A DNA stretch of 64,000 nucleotides from Solenopsis invicta (lineage: Eukaryota > Arthropoda > Insecta > Hymenoptera > Formicidae). The stretch is from the NCBI RefSeq assembly GCF_016802725.1, contig NC_052669.1, positions 13,799,270 to 13,863,269 of the forward strand, written 5' to 3'. The position numbers and the translations under genes were made by a program. Under the pieces are notes generated by a model. It was not told where the DNA came from. It ran no database searches and worked only from the letters and a program-made list of their open reading frames with translations. Of this stretch, positions 53,215 to 64,000 are shown piece by piece (within the stretch, counting starts at the first letter, position 1; the number at the start of each line of letters is the position of its first letter).

Positions 53215-54771
53215 TGTTGTATGGCTAACGTACAAGGCGAGCCTAAGCTCGCGGACACCAGGAAATTCAAAGTCCGGCGGAGGAGGTTTAGAATGATAGA
53301 GGCTACTTGGCTTTAGATAATAGATTGCACTCACAGTCGATCACAACGTAGGTACACTTAATGTAGCTGCGGATACGATGCAACACCTGGTTGCTCACAC
53401 AACTTCACAGATTATTCTCCGTCGTTTGGTCGTTTGGGCGCTCCTTTTGTACAAAAGTGATTGCGCTAAGCCGTTGCTTGGCACAATCTTTCGTCAGCAT
53501 TTTCGTGACACGGTTAGTCCAAGTAGTCCACGGGTTCTCGGGATTTTGGGCTCTGTGTTGCCAAAATGCTTTACACTCGTGGCATGATAACCTCATTTGG
53601 TTGTCATGTCTCGCGTATTTCTTAATTACAACATTTATGTGTGTAACAATAGCATCGTTACGCAAGTAAATTATATCTTTTTCTCGCTCGCACGCCCGAT
53701 TACAACATATCGTTCCATTTCTTTTACTCGCACGCCCGACCACGTGACGTCAGTACTCTCCGTCTCGCTCAATCGCGCGCGCGGCCACGTGACGTCGATT
53801 CCGTTCTCCATCTCGCTCGCTCTTGCAGCCGGTCGCGTGACGTCACGCGTAGCATCGCACGTGCGCATAGGTGCGCGCCGAAAAGTGGGGTAAACACATG
53901 GTTCCGACTGCGTGGGCGGCCAGAGGGTATAAATATGGAAAATATGCTCCACACCAGGAAGAAGCGACCTGTCGGTTTCAAATCACCGGTACCGACACTC
54001 CGGGAGTACTCGGAGCTCCTTGACTGGGTGTTCTCGACTTCCTTATACCTGGTGTACTCGGTTTCCTGAAAACCCCTTGACACCGGGTGTTCTCGGTTAT
54101 CCGCCTTCCTGATACCGGGCGTACTCGGTTTCCCGAACACTCCCGTGCCGGGCGTTCTCGGCTTCCTGATACCGGGCGTACTCGGTTACCCGTTTCTTTA
54201 CCTGTTACCTATCTTGTAATTTTGACTCTTAATTTTTGTTTTATTTTCAGAGCAAATTTAAAATAATTTTACTCGGTCGGCAACGACGCGTTTACCCGGA
54301 GCTCTAATTTCCTCGCCGGATTTTCCTTAGATATTCTCCGTCCCGAGCGTTCCGTCCAAACAAGCTCCTAGCAAAGCGAGCATATCTTGACCCCTTCCTC
54401 AGGCGAGCGTTAGTTATTAAGTTGCGTTAGCATTAAGTTGGCGTTTCTTGTAATATTTTCCGAGCGTTAGTTTGTAAGATCCGCGTTTTGTATTTAGACT
54501 TAAGATTTCAATTTACACCGCGAGCGTTATAATTTAGTTTTAAGTTCTCTCCGCGTGTAATTAACGTTCCGGGGAACACGAGTTCCGAAGGTGTCAACTT
54601 CCTCCCTTTATAATAAAATTTTTATTTTGTATCACGGAGTGTGGAAAGATACTTATTTAAAATAAATATTTTTGTTAATTTCTTTTCAAATCAGAGTTCC
54701 TTCTTTTCGTTATATGTAGCATGGTAACCTTATTCGGTTGCCATGCCTTACGTTATTGCTAAGCTTTAACA
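53215..54771 (-). repeat. Errantivirus-type 5' LTR, split by a solo LTR
   Basis: 53215-53641 and 54719-54771 together match the 3' LTR at 44292-44798. The gap is the solo LTR 53642-54714. The continuous 3' LTR serves as the empty-site reference (ATGTGGCATGG). Confidence 0.75.
53642..54714 (+). mobile_element. Solo LTR of a second LTR family, nested in the 5' LTR
   Basis: 1,073 bp beginning TGTAACAATAG and ending GTTATA (probably a decayed GTTACA). Flanks are TGTG (53638-53641) and TGTA (54715-54718), a probable 4-bp duplication with one change. It has GTATAAATA (about 53,928), then an array of CGGGTGTTCTCGG / CGGGCGTACTCGG-type repeats (53,990-54,190), and AATAAA (about 54,621). The layout closely parallels the inverted LTR pair at 2482-4851. 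Confidence 0.65.
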
Positions 54772-54775
54772 CACC

Positions 54776-55905
54776 AAATTAAAGTTTTTTTAATAATAAG
54801 CAAATATTACATGATATTTTGACATTTTGTATCATGAAAATAAAAATTTCTGTAATAGATTATTATGTATTTTAGTAAGGCTTTTTAAAAATGTGAAATA
54901 AAGATATAGAAAGAAGAAGAGTAGAATAATATAAAAAAAAGGATTAAAGAAGTGTAAAATGGAAATAAAATTAAATGGAGAAAAAAATTCAAGGTGTTGT
55001 AGAAGGTAAAGATTTTTGAATAAAATAATGTGAAAAAGAAGGAAGGAAGAAAGAAGGATCAAAAGAGTTTAGAATGGAAATAAAATTGAAAGGAGAAATG
55101 AATTGAAGGTATTGCAAAAGGTAAAAATTTTGAAATAAAGGATGAATAAAATAAAAACGTCAATCAAACACCAAATTAAAAGTTTTTTTTTAATAATAAG
55201 CAAATATTACATAATATTTTGATATTTTGTGTCATGAAAATAAAAATTTCTCTAATAGATTATTATGTATTTTAGTAAAGTTTTTTAAAAATGTGAAACA
55301 AGAATATAGAAAAGAAGAGGAATACAATAATAAAAAAAAGAGTAGGAAGGTAAAAGGAAGAATCGAAGGAGTGTAGAATGGAAATAAAATTAAAAAGAGA
55401 AAGGAATTGAAGGTGTTGGAAAAAGTAAAGATTTTTTAATAAAATATAAAAAAGAAGGAAAATAGGAGGAACGATGAAAGGAGTTTAGAATTGAAATAAA
55501 ATTGAAAAGAGAAAGGTGTTGGAGGAGATAAAGATTTTTGAATAAAATAATATAAAAAAGAAGGTAGGAAGGAAAAAAAAGGATCTAGGAGTTCAGAATG
55601 GAAATAAAATTCAAAAGAAAAAGTAATTAAAGATGTTTGAGAAGGTAAAGATTTTTGAATAAAATAATAGAAGAAGGATGGAAGAATAGAGGAAGTATCG
55701 AAGGAGAGTAGAATGGAAATAAAGTTGAAAGAATAAAGTAATTGAACGTGTTTAAGAAGGTTAAGATTTTTAAATAAAGTATGAATAAAAATGAAGACAT
55801 CAATTGAACACCAGTTTGAAGGTTCTCTTCTAATAATGTACTAATGTTACATGATATTTTGATATTTTGTGTCATAAAAATAAAAATTTCTCTAATATAA
55901 TTTTA
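54776..55905. repeat. A/G-rich tandem repeat, block 3
   Basis: Continuation of the satellite interrupted by the errantivirus-type element, with units marked by TTTTAGTAAGG..TTTTTAAAAATGTG and ATATTTTGTGTCATGAAAAT. No gene. Confidence 0.7.
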
Positions 55906-56460
55906 TCTATGTTATCTCTTTCTTTTATTTTGACAGATTGTTTAATTTATTACGTATATCTCGGATCTTGCAATATAGACTCTAATCCAACGTGTGTTAC
56001 GTGGATTGTATTTCCATTTATTATTCCCATATAGTCAAGTTAGTCATTTATTTTAAATTATTTATGCCTGTTTATATGAACAACACAAAGATCTCTTTAA
56101 AATTTCTGTAGTAATTATCTTCTTAAATATTTAAAGATACAATGAATATTTAATATTTTAAAATATTAAAATTATTAGAAAAAGTTTGTAAATAATAAGA
56201 TGCAAACACACAAATGTATTAATAAAATTCTAGCTCAATAAGTTCCAAAAACACAAAGATATAAATGGCGAATTTATAAAACCTAATTAAAGAGAAGTTC
56301 AACCTCTTTAAAGACGACAAATATTTTTAACTGTATCTTAGAAAAAATTAATATGTTATTTTAACTTGCTTAAATTAATTAAAATTTTATAAATTTGTAA
56401 TTTTTGTACAACACTCAATATATGTAAAATAAAATAATCTTTGAAAACTTATATTATATA
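55906..56460. other. AT-rich spacer
   Basis: No gene, repeat family or structure recognised. Confidence 0.4.
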
Positions 56461-57095
56461 AAGGTAAAGAATTGTAAATAAAAAACGAAAGAAATTAAAA
56501 ATGCAATTGAGCCTAAGTTTGAGGATTCTTTTAATAATGAATGAATATTAAATCATATCACATGTTATGAGGCTTTGTGTTATAGAAATGAAAATTTCTT
56601 TAATCGAAGATTATCTCTTTTAGTAAAGATTTTAAAATATGTGAAATGAGAGTAGAGAGACGGAGAGACATGAAATAATGTAAGAAGGAAGGAGGAAGAA
56701 TTGTGAGAGTGTAAAATAAATAAAAAATATAAAGCAGAAAGGAATTAAAAAAGGTGGAGAAGGTAAAGTTTTAAATAAAGTACGAAAGAAATTAGGAATG
56801 TAATTGTACACGAATTTGAAGGTTTCTTTAATAATGAATACATATTATGGTATATTAACATTTCTTTTAAGAATTACTATTTTGTTAACCGAATATTATC
56901 TATGTTAGTAAAAACTTTAAAAAATGTGTGAAATAATGTAAGGAAGAAGAAAGAAGAATTGTGAGAGTGTAAAATAGAAAAAAAGTAGAAAGTAAAAAGG
57001 ATTTAAAGAAGGCTGAGAATGTAAAGATTTTTTAATAAAAAACAAAAAAAATTAAGAATGCAATTAAACACAAGTTTGAAAATTTTTTTTATGAC
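56461..57095. repeat. A/G-rich tandem repeat, block 4
   Basis: About two further diverged units of the same satellite (AGAAGGAAGGAGGAAGAATTG, TTAGTAAAGATTTTAAAATA). Confidence 0.65.
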
Positions 57096-57510
57096 CACGT
57101 ATATCTCAGAAAATAAAATTTCAGAGGTAAACTTTTCATTATGATATCTCCGTCCGTAGAATACGAATAGAAAAATTAAAAACATTTTCATTATAGAACT
57201 TTACCCATTGTTTGAGAGTATTTAGAACTTGATCGATTCAGAAGTTATTGAGATATGATAATCTCGTGTGCTTGGAAGTTGATAAGTCGTGTATAATATT
57301 TGTTTTTAATACAAAAATGCAATCGTATCACGTGCTAAGTATAAATGTTATTGTATATTAAATAATTATAAAATAAATAATTACAACATGTTTATATTTT
57401 GTTTTGTGTAGATTTTGATTATATAAACAACATAAAAGAGTTGTACATACGGGTATCTATTACAAGAATGTGATATTAACGTATACTGTTAATGATAATT
57501 TTATAGACAT

Positions 57511-57582
57511 TTACCCATCAGGAAACAATATCTTTAAATGTTTTTTAAATATTTAAAAAACATTGTCTACTGATAGGGTAAT
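57511..57582. repeat. Imperfect hairpin
   Basis: TTACCCATCAG (57511) pairs with CTGATAGGGTAA (57570-57581), and AAATGTTTTTTAAAT pairs with ATTTAAAAAACATT in the centre. An ~8-bp insertion in the left arm disrupts the pairing. Confidence 0.5.
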
Positions 57583-57720
57583 AAATCAAATGATATTCTA
57601 TTTTTATTTATTCATAATCATCAAGAACATGATCTGTCATTTGTCATCGTGAAATCTATTATTCTTAATCATGAATGTATAATTTTTGAAATTCTTATTA
57701 TTTATATTTAGTTATACGTA

Positions 57721-60380
57721 AAGATGAAATTAAATAAATGGCGCGCGCGTAACGCGCGCTTGTGTTGTTCTAGTGTTTTAGAAAAAATTAATAATATCAC
57801 CACTTGGATTAGACTGATTTTGTATTGGATTAGCATAAAAAATTTTTTTGTTAAAATACAAAAATATTACCACTTGGGTTTTAAAGAAAAAGAAAATAAA
57901 GATTTGAGGTTTATTATACAACAGTTATTTCAAAATAATATATGCTCCTTGTAATTGGCGCAATTTAAAAATTTCACACATTTTTTTGAATACATACCAC
58001 TTGGATTAGAATAGGAAAAATTTTCAATAAGAATACAAAGTACATTGTAATACTTCGATATTGTAAAATTAGCAGATTTAATTTTTTAGATTTAAAGTTA
58101 AACGTAATTACCACATGGGTTAGCATAAAAATTTTGTCTGTTAAAATATAAAAGCAGTACCACTTGGGTTTTGAAGAAAAATTAAAAATAAGCTGCGCAC
58201 ACACACATACTTTGGCGCCTTTTTTTACCTTTTTTTTAAAAAGGTAATTTTATACATATACGTGTGCGTATACGTGTATACAGGGTGTCCCAGACCAATG
58301 TATAGGGGCGGCCAGGGTAAAATGTTCCTGGGTTACAGTGGTTATAATTTCAAAATAAAAAAAGATAGCAATATGTTCTAAGTACGTCACGAAACAACAA
58401 CCGATTACGCAATTGCGGCAACTATCTTAATATCGCAAATAGCGTTTAACTTAATTTACGCCGCGGTCTGTGTAAAGACATGCTCGAAAATCAAGTAAGT
58501 AAATATTTGTCCATTGTAGTTTTTTGGTCTATTTCGCTTATTTAAGATAGTTCCTATTATTTATTGTGTTTATGTAGATGGATATACATTCAGAAATTTG
58601 ATACACTAGTGTTTATTCGTCCATTTTAATATATAAGCAAAAAATTGTATAAAGATGTTGCATGTGTCGAATGGGGCTAGTTGTTACCGTAATTTGGGGT
58701 ACGTTATTACCCTGGAAAAATTTGCCGTGTCGCATATGTGCAGTTGTCTATATCGATTCTCATTTTATTATAGGATGCGGACATATAACAAAAAACAGAA
58801 AAAGTTTTAATGGAATATACAACATTCAATGTCAAAGAATTAAAGTGGAAACAGAAATGAGAAAATTTTATTAAAATAAAAAATTTTTAAACTACAAAAA
58901 CTTGACGTTGTTAGATATTTAAATATCTATCTAATAATCAAATGTTGTAAAGTATAATAGTAACTCAAAAAATTATAATAACTTACAATGTTACTTAAAT
59001 GTTAAAGAAACTTAATCTGTAACTTACTTCTAATTGTTTTTATAACGCATATTTGACAAGTGTTACATTTATTGCATTCATTCTGTCAATTCTTTTCCTT
59101 GCTCTTCTTACCCAGTAGCGCCATGTTTTCATAAATAAAAAATTTTTTATTTTAATAAAGTGTTCTTATTTCTGCTTTCTTTTTTAAGTTTTTAATATTT
59201 AACTTTTTATTGTTCTTCTAAAAGGTTGATAACTTTTTTATTTTATTATTATTTAAATTAGGTACGTAAAAAATCACAAAGATTATCTTAATATTGTTTT
59301 CCTAAAAAGCTGATCATTTTTCTTTTTATTATTATTTAGATTAGATTTTTAAATTTATTATTTAGAAGGATCGTAAAGATCATTTCAAAGTACTGATCTT
59401 ATAAATACAAATGTTTGTCACAAAAAATAAGATAAAATATAGTTTTAAATGTGGTTTATAATTATTATAAACTCTATGATCGTTAACATAATTGTAATTA
59501 AATATAAATATCAGTTGTTTAGCTTTAATGTACCTGATTGTCTCGTTACCTCATTAAATATTAATTATAAATATAATTCACGTGTTTTGATTTATTGAAA
59601 AATGCTTTTCTTTTTCTTTAAATGACTTTATATCTTTTGCTAACAAATTACCCCAGTGCAGTAACAACTAACCCCATGAAGGGGTAAAACGTTTCTCTCT
59701 GACTCTGACACTTATAAATAACTTTGTACAAAAATCAATAATAATATACTACAATTAACCTTATAATCCTAAAATACAATAAATTTGATGATAAATCAGT
59801 CAATAGTCAAAGAAACAACAAATTATTTTACTAGTCATTTTTGATATTTTCTTAAAATCGGAACTTTTATCTCCGGTCACCCCTACAGTTTATCACGATG
59901 GGGTAGAAGGGATCGAGATAAACCAAAAAGTTTAATATCATTTTGCAATATTTGCAATAATTTTTGAGTAATAAAATATTAAAGCTAGTCGAATTACCTT
60001 TTCAAAAAAGGTAAAAAAATGTGTCAATTTATATGTATGCGCGCGCACCTTATCTTTAATTTTTCTTAAAAACCCAAGTGGTATTATTTTTGTATTTTAA
60101 CAGAAAAATTTTTCCATGCTAACCCATGTGGTAATTTTACCTTTAACTTTAACTCTACAAAACAATAGTAGTACTACATTGTACTTCGTATTCTCATTGA
60201 AAAATTTTCCTATTCCAACCCAAGTGGTATGTTTTCTAAAAAATGAGTGAAATCTTTAAATTGCGCCAATTATAAAGAGAATATATTGTTGTTTGAAATA
60301 ACTGCTGTACTACTTTTAACGAATAAAATGCAAGTAATAGTATATTTATTTTGTAAGTAAAACCCAAGTAGCAGTGTCGC
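57721..60380. mobile_element. Inverted-repeat element with nine subterminal 12-bp motifs
   Basis: Arms 57,790-58,240 and 59,990-60,375 are inverted copies. Both carry variants of ACCACTTGGGTT: left at 57799, 57869, 57996, 58110 and 58159; right (as AACCCAAGTGGT) at 60071, 60121, 60217 and 60361. The spacing is similar from the centre outwards (51/100/140 and 50/96/144). A second inverted match lies inside (58,670-58,710 and 59,645-59,685, TAGTTGTTAC). Such motif arrays usually bind a transposase. No transposase frame is found, and the outer ends are not defined. Confidence 0.5.
58279..58320. other. Tc1/mariner-like end motif
   Basis: ACAGGGTGTCCCAGACC resembles the terminal sequence of many insect Tc1/mariner-type families. 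I found no partner end, so it is probably a truncated insertion. Confidence 0.3.
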
Positions 60381-60522
60381 GTCCGAGCGTGGGTCGAACG
60401 TTGTTGCTTGTTTTAAGTGTTATTTAAAGATTTTATTTTGGGATTTATATGTATAAAAATGGGCTGTTGTCACCAGTCCTCTATTTTACCAGGACAAAAT
60501 TAATGAGTAATTTATTATTTTT

Positions 60523-60585
60523 ATAGTTCGTATTATTATTATGTTATTATTATTATTATGTTATTATTATTATTATTTATTTTAG
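60523..60585. repeat. (TTA)n-type microsatellite
   Basis: TTATTATTA runs interrupted by TATG. Confidence 0.85.
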
Positions 60586-60766
60586 GTGGCTAGAAAGCGG
60601 TGGCATAAGATAAGGTTTAAATGATTTATAAGCTTAGTTAGGTAAAAAATAATTTTATAAATTTATTTAAATGAAAAAGTGTATAGGAAATAATTAGTTA
60701 CAAAAGTGTGACAGGAAGGATGAAAACACCGTGAATAAATTGGTTTTATTATAAAATAAATAAATA

Positions 60767-60801
60767 TATATGTGTGTGCGTGTGTGTGCGTGTGCGTGTG
60801 C

Positions 60802-60832
<31 letters not shown>

Positions 60833-60881
60833 TGTGTGTGTGTGTGTGTGTGTGCGTGTGCACGCGGGTGCGTGTGCGTGC

Positions 60882-60940
<59 letters not shown>

Positions 60941-60947
60941 ATATATT
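60767..60947. repeat. Compound (GT/GCGT)n-(TA)n microsatellite
   Basis: Blocks of GT, GCGT, GT and TA dinucleotides. All open frames over it are simple-sequence artefacts. Confidence 0.9.
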
Positions 60948-61148
60948 ATATATACAAGGTGTCCGGTAACTAGGGAACTTACTGCTTTGACAACTTATAG
61001 GAGATAAAAAGGGACAAAAAAGTCTTATACCATTTTGCGATATTCGCTATAATTATCGAATTATAAAATAAAACGTATGAGCCAATGTGCGGTGACGCCG
61101 CGCCATCGCGCCTAGCTCGTAGGCAAGAGCACGCTGCGGGACAGATGA

Positions 61149-61353
61149 CGCGTCGTTGTTTGAATTTGCACGGCGCGACGATCTGAATTTGCCGCAACGC
61201 GTGTACATACGTTGCAAAAATCAAGTGTGTTATTTATCAAATGTGTAAGAAGACGTTTTAGCTAAAATAACACATTTGTTTTTTGCAATGTATGTATACG
61301 CAGTGCGGCGAATTCAGACCGTCGCGCCGTGCAAATTCAAACAACGACGCGTT
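61149..61353. repeat. ~85-bp inverted repeat (hairpin)
   Basis: ACGCGTCGTTGTTTGAATTT (61149) is the reverse complement of the end of the right arm (to 61353). Pairing continues through GCACGGCGCGACG and GCAACG..GTACATACGTTGCAA around a ~35-bp centre. An AAGGTGTCCGGTAAC motif at 60956 may be the left end of the same element. Confidence 0.6.
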
Positions 61354-61500
61354 AAGGCAAGAGTGGCGTGTGGGTCCGGCCAGTTAAGGCAAGTGTGGCG
61401 TGTGTCCGGCCAGTTAAGGCAAGTGTGGCGTGTGTCCGGCCAGTTAAGGCAAGTGTGGCGTGTGTCCGGCCACTCTTGCCTTAACTGGCTGGACCCACAC
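61353..61500. repeat. 30-bp minisatellite ending in an inverted unit
   Basis: Four head-to-tail copies of TTAAGGCAAGTGTGGCGTGT.. (30 bp). They are followed by an inverted copy of the first unit (ACTCTTGCCTTAACTGGC), so the array can fold back on itself. Confidence 0.8.
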
Positions 61501-61740
61501 TACAGTACACTGTAGCTTTCAAGCCTCACAACTCGGAAAGTACTCAACGAAAATAAACTTTCTTGTAGTGTTTTGGAAAGGTCTCGAGATAAGCTACAAG
61601 AATATGCAATAAAAAGTTAGGTGTTTTTTTTTTTACATTTAAAAAAGTTAATGTAATTTCGATCTGACCTTGGCGACGCCATCCAAGGTCAAACTGATAA
61701 GATCAGTAAATAGATCTTTTTAAACCCTACAACTTTTGTC
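61501..61740. mobile_element. Truncated relative of the 6.4-7.3-kb MITE
   Basis: Shares CAGTACACTGTA, ACTCGGAAAGTACTCAACG, GTTAATGTAAT, GACGCCATCCAAGGTCAA and CTGATAAGATCAGTAAAT with the MITE at 6407-7279. Only one half is present. Confidence 0.6.
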
Positions 61741-63640
61741 TGAAACATTTTCTTGTAAAATGCAAGGGAACGGAAATATTGGGGGGGGTCCAATACTTTT
61801 TGACTACCCTGTATATATAGGATGTCTTAAAATTTGCGGGTCAAAATATCACAACATGAAAGTTCTTGAAAAAATAAGTTATAAAAATTTTTTCCATTTT
61901 TTGTTCCAAGCAATAATTTTTGAGATATAAAAGTTTTAAACTGGTCAATTATAAATTATGATTAAACAGAAACTTGTGAGTCGCGCGTCAATAGTGTTAG
62001 TAAACGTATTTCATGCGTTCACTGACATTAGACAAACGATCGTGTGCGTAACATCGCTTAATACCGCATATAATATTTGTTCCAAATTTATTTATGCTAT
62101 AAATAAATCTAACAAATAAAGTAAATAAATGCATAATTTATAGAAATATTCACTACATATTATTAAATTGTACATGACAATATTAATGAGAAATCTTCAT
62201 AAGATTTGAACAGTTGCAATTAAAAATCATATAAATGCGTGTCCTTTTTATTACAATAGTTCTAAAATTGTTTTAATCTCACACATTCATTGTTTTTTAG
62301 TTTTTAATTAAATTAAAAATTTTATTGATTATTTGTTTTTTTATCATTGGCAAACAATAATTTTAATATATTGTTATAATACTTTACGCACACTAATTAT
62401 TTTCACGAATAATACGTTTAAATAGTATAATTATTTTGTAATAAATGTTTAAAATGACGTCCACCTGTTTTGATGCAAACGTAAGTTCTTGCAATTATCT
62501 TGTTGTAAAGACGTCTCAGTATAACTGCATCAATATTTATCTTACCACTCCATTATTATTATCACATTAAAATTTATTTTTAAATTATTTGATATTTTTT
62601 TGGGCAATTATAAATTAAAAATTTAACAATTAGTAAATGAACGTATAAATTAATTATTACAAATAATTAATAAATTACAAAAATTTATAATAAAAGAAGA
62701 ATTGTCAAGAGTTAAAAAAAGAAAGATAAAAAAAAGTAAAGATTTCTAATAAACCTTTATTAGTACAAGATGCGTTCTTAAATACGTTTCTGTGTAGGTA
62801 TTGTTCAATTTAAAAAAATCAACATAAATTAAACAAATAGTTAAAATAATTCTCCAATACTTCTAACGAGGGAACCATACGAAGTTTACACACGAATTTC
62901 ATGAGAAAAAGAATATCCGCGTTTAGGTCTGTTTAAACTAAAACACATGTGACAGATCTAATTTTTTGCTAGCTCATAAAGAAAGGAAATCGAAAGATTG
63001 GAACTTACAAGGGGAGGACCCGACAATGATCTCATCAATTTTAATAAAATTTTATGGGTGTGTAGTATTCACTCACACCTTTACACTAGTAAAGCTGTTC
63101 GTTGCATAACTTAGACATTCTCAAGGAAATGACGATTAAATATTTTCATCATCCTATAGTACCGTTACAAAAGAACGATTTTCAAGCAAGCGACGTGGGT
63201 AGGATATTAGGATGTTGACTAGTACGTTTGAAATTCCAGGTTCGATTCACGCGGATGCGATTTCTTTATTTTATATTTTTCAATTGTTGTATATAATTTT
63301 TAAACCATTTTTAATTATTTAATATAAAATGTTATTTTTAAAATATGAAGGAATTTAAAAATGTTTTTTTATTATTAATTAAATTAAAATTTTTTATGAA
63401 CATAAAAAAATATATTTTCAAATTTACAATGACTGTTTTTAAAATATCAAAATAAATGTTTTTTATAAATCATTATATCTACAACGGTTTTGTTATTGTT
63501 TTTTTTTCTTGTCTAAACTTTATGTTAGCTTGTATACGAAACTCTTTGCTTAAAATTGTAAAACAGTCATTGTAAATTTTTATTGTAAATATATTCTTTG
63601 TTCTTATTTTTTAGGTCTTTTATTCTTGTGTTACATCCCA
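61741..63640. other. AT-rich region without a recognised gene
   Basis: No convincing exon, RNA gene or complete element. A B-box-like GGTTCGATTC at 63239-63248 lacks a foldable tRNA around it. Confidence 0.4.
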
Positions 63641-63800
63641 TACAGCACAGAAAATTCCAGCAACATTGCAGTAACGTTGCAATGTTGCAGATTGCAACAC
63701 AATATTACGGAGACATTGTAGAAACATAAATTAACAATATGCCTGCAACATCATATGGCATATGCCAGTAATATTCTGGAAACATTGCAATATCATAATT
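63640..63800. repeat. Short iterated CAACATTGCA-type repeat
   Basis: Repeated inverted and direct variants of GCAACATTGC, AACGTTGC, CAATGTTGC and ATTGCAACA occur within ~150 bp. It is non-coding. Confidence 0.5.
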
Positions 63801-64000
63801 TTTTAATAAAGTAGTGGCAATAAAGAGCCAAAGCAGAATATTCGCGTATAATAATATGATAATTTAACTTATCCATAATTATTCATCCGCATTTAGCTAA
63901 CTAAAGTCGGGCGACGTTACCAAATTTTCCACTGAATCTCTACATTCCCTAACAGTACAACCGTCCATATATGGACTGTAAGTTGACTCATCCAAGGCTT

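Larger units (their letters stand above)
44292..54771 (-). mobile_element. Env-bearing Gypsy LTR element (errantivirus type), decayed, minus strand
   Basis: The 3' LTR is at 44292-44798. The 5' LTR is at 53215-53641 plus 54719-54771, split by a solo LTR. The primer-binding site, leader with splice donor, gag, protease, RT, RNase H, integrase, spliced env and polypurine tract come in order on the minus strand. Flanks CACT (44288-44291) and CACC (54772-54775) are a probable 4-bp target duplication with one change. It lies inside the A/G satellite. It is an endogenous copy broken by stops and frameshifts in gag, pol and env. Confidence 0.85.

Noticed and set aside
57724..57954. 76-aa ORF MKLNKWRARN...
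   Set aside because: It overlaps the left arm of the inverted-repeat element and translates the ACCACTTGGGTT motifs; it resembles no family.
61276..61515. Repeat-containing ORF (QLRQVWRVSG repeats)
   Set aside because: The 30-bp minisatellite is a multiple of three and keeps the frame open by chance; the sequence continues into a hairpin and a MITE fragment.
63190..63270. tRNA-like sequence with a GGTTCGATTC B box
   Set aside because: The T stem does not pair, no acceptor stem is found, and there is no proper A box at the right distance.

Overview
This is an AT-rich animal (very probably insect) nuclear window dominated by transposable elements. Evidence for an insect: mariner and Tc1-like elements, BEL/Pao and env-bearing Gypsy (errantivirus-type) LTR elements, Penelope-like elements (PLEs), piggyBac-type TTAA elements, and one intron-containing ciliary gene (B9D2). 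An ant or other hymenopteran is plausible, but the sequence does not prove it. I see no rRNA, confident tRNA, CRISPR array or bacterial gene.

Layout. 1-0.6 kb: 3' end of a piggyBac element. 2.4-5.6 kb: a decayed Tc1-like element holding a 2.37-kb palindrome made of two copies of one LTR abutting tail to tail inside a single 4-bp target duplication. 6.4-7.3 kb: a MITE with long inverted repeats. 7.3-32.8 kb: one old DDE element with ~1.7-kb inverted arms, split by later insertions: a decayed mariner (8.0-9.3 kb) and a BEL/Pao element (9.7-29.2 kb, minus strand). One BEL LTR is itself split by a tandem PLE array (10.1-22.8 kb): one 5'-truncated copy plus three full 3,407-bp copies, each with an intact 875-aa RT/GIY-YIG ORF and a hammerhead-ribozyme-like motif. 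Nearly every junction is supported by a target-site duplication. 32.9-34.2 kb: a mariner with perfect TIRs and an intact 345-aa transposase.

35.5-36.7 kb: the only clear host genes, on the minus strand. They are a complete three-exon B9D2 and, 131 bp downstream, a signal-peptide first exon that resembles tectonic. Both would belong to the ciliary transition-zone (MKS/B9) module.

37.5-57.1 kb: a diverged A/G-rich ~290-bp tandem repeat. TTAA-specific elements have hit it repeatedly at the same internal position. It is split by an errantivirus-type element (44.3-54.8 kb, minus strand) with decayed gag, pol and env, a leader splice donor and an env splice acceptor. A solo LTR of another family sits in that element's 5' LTR.

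57.7-60.4 kb: an inverted-repeat element whose arms carry nine copies of a 12-bp motif. The remainder to 64 kb is AT-rich with microsatellites, a minisatellite/hairpin and small repeat relics. The frames that look functional are the three PLE ORFs, the 34-kb mariner transposase and B9D2; most other coding material is broken.
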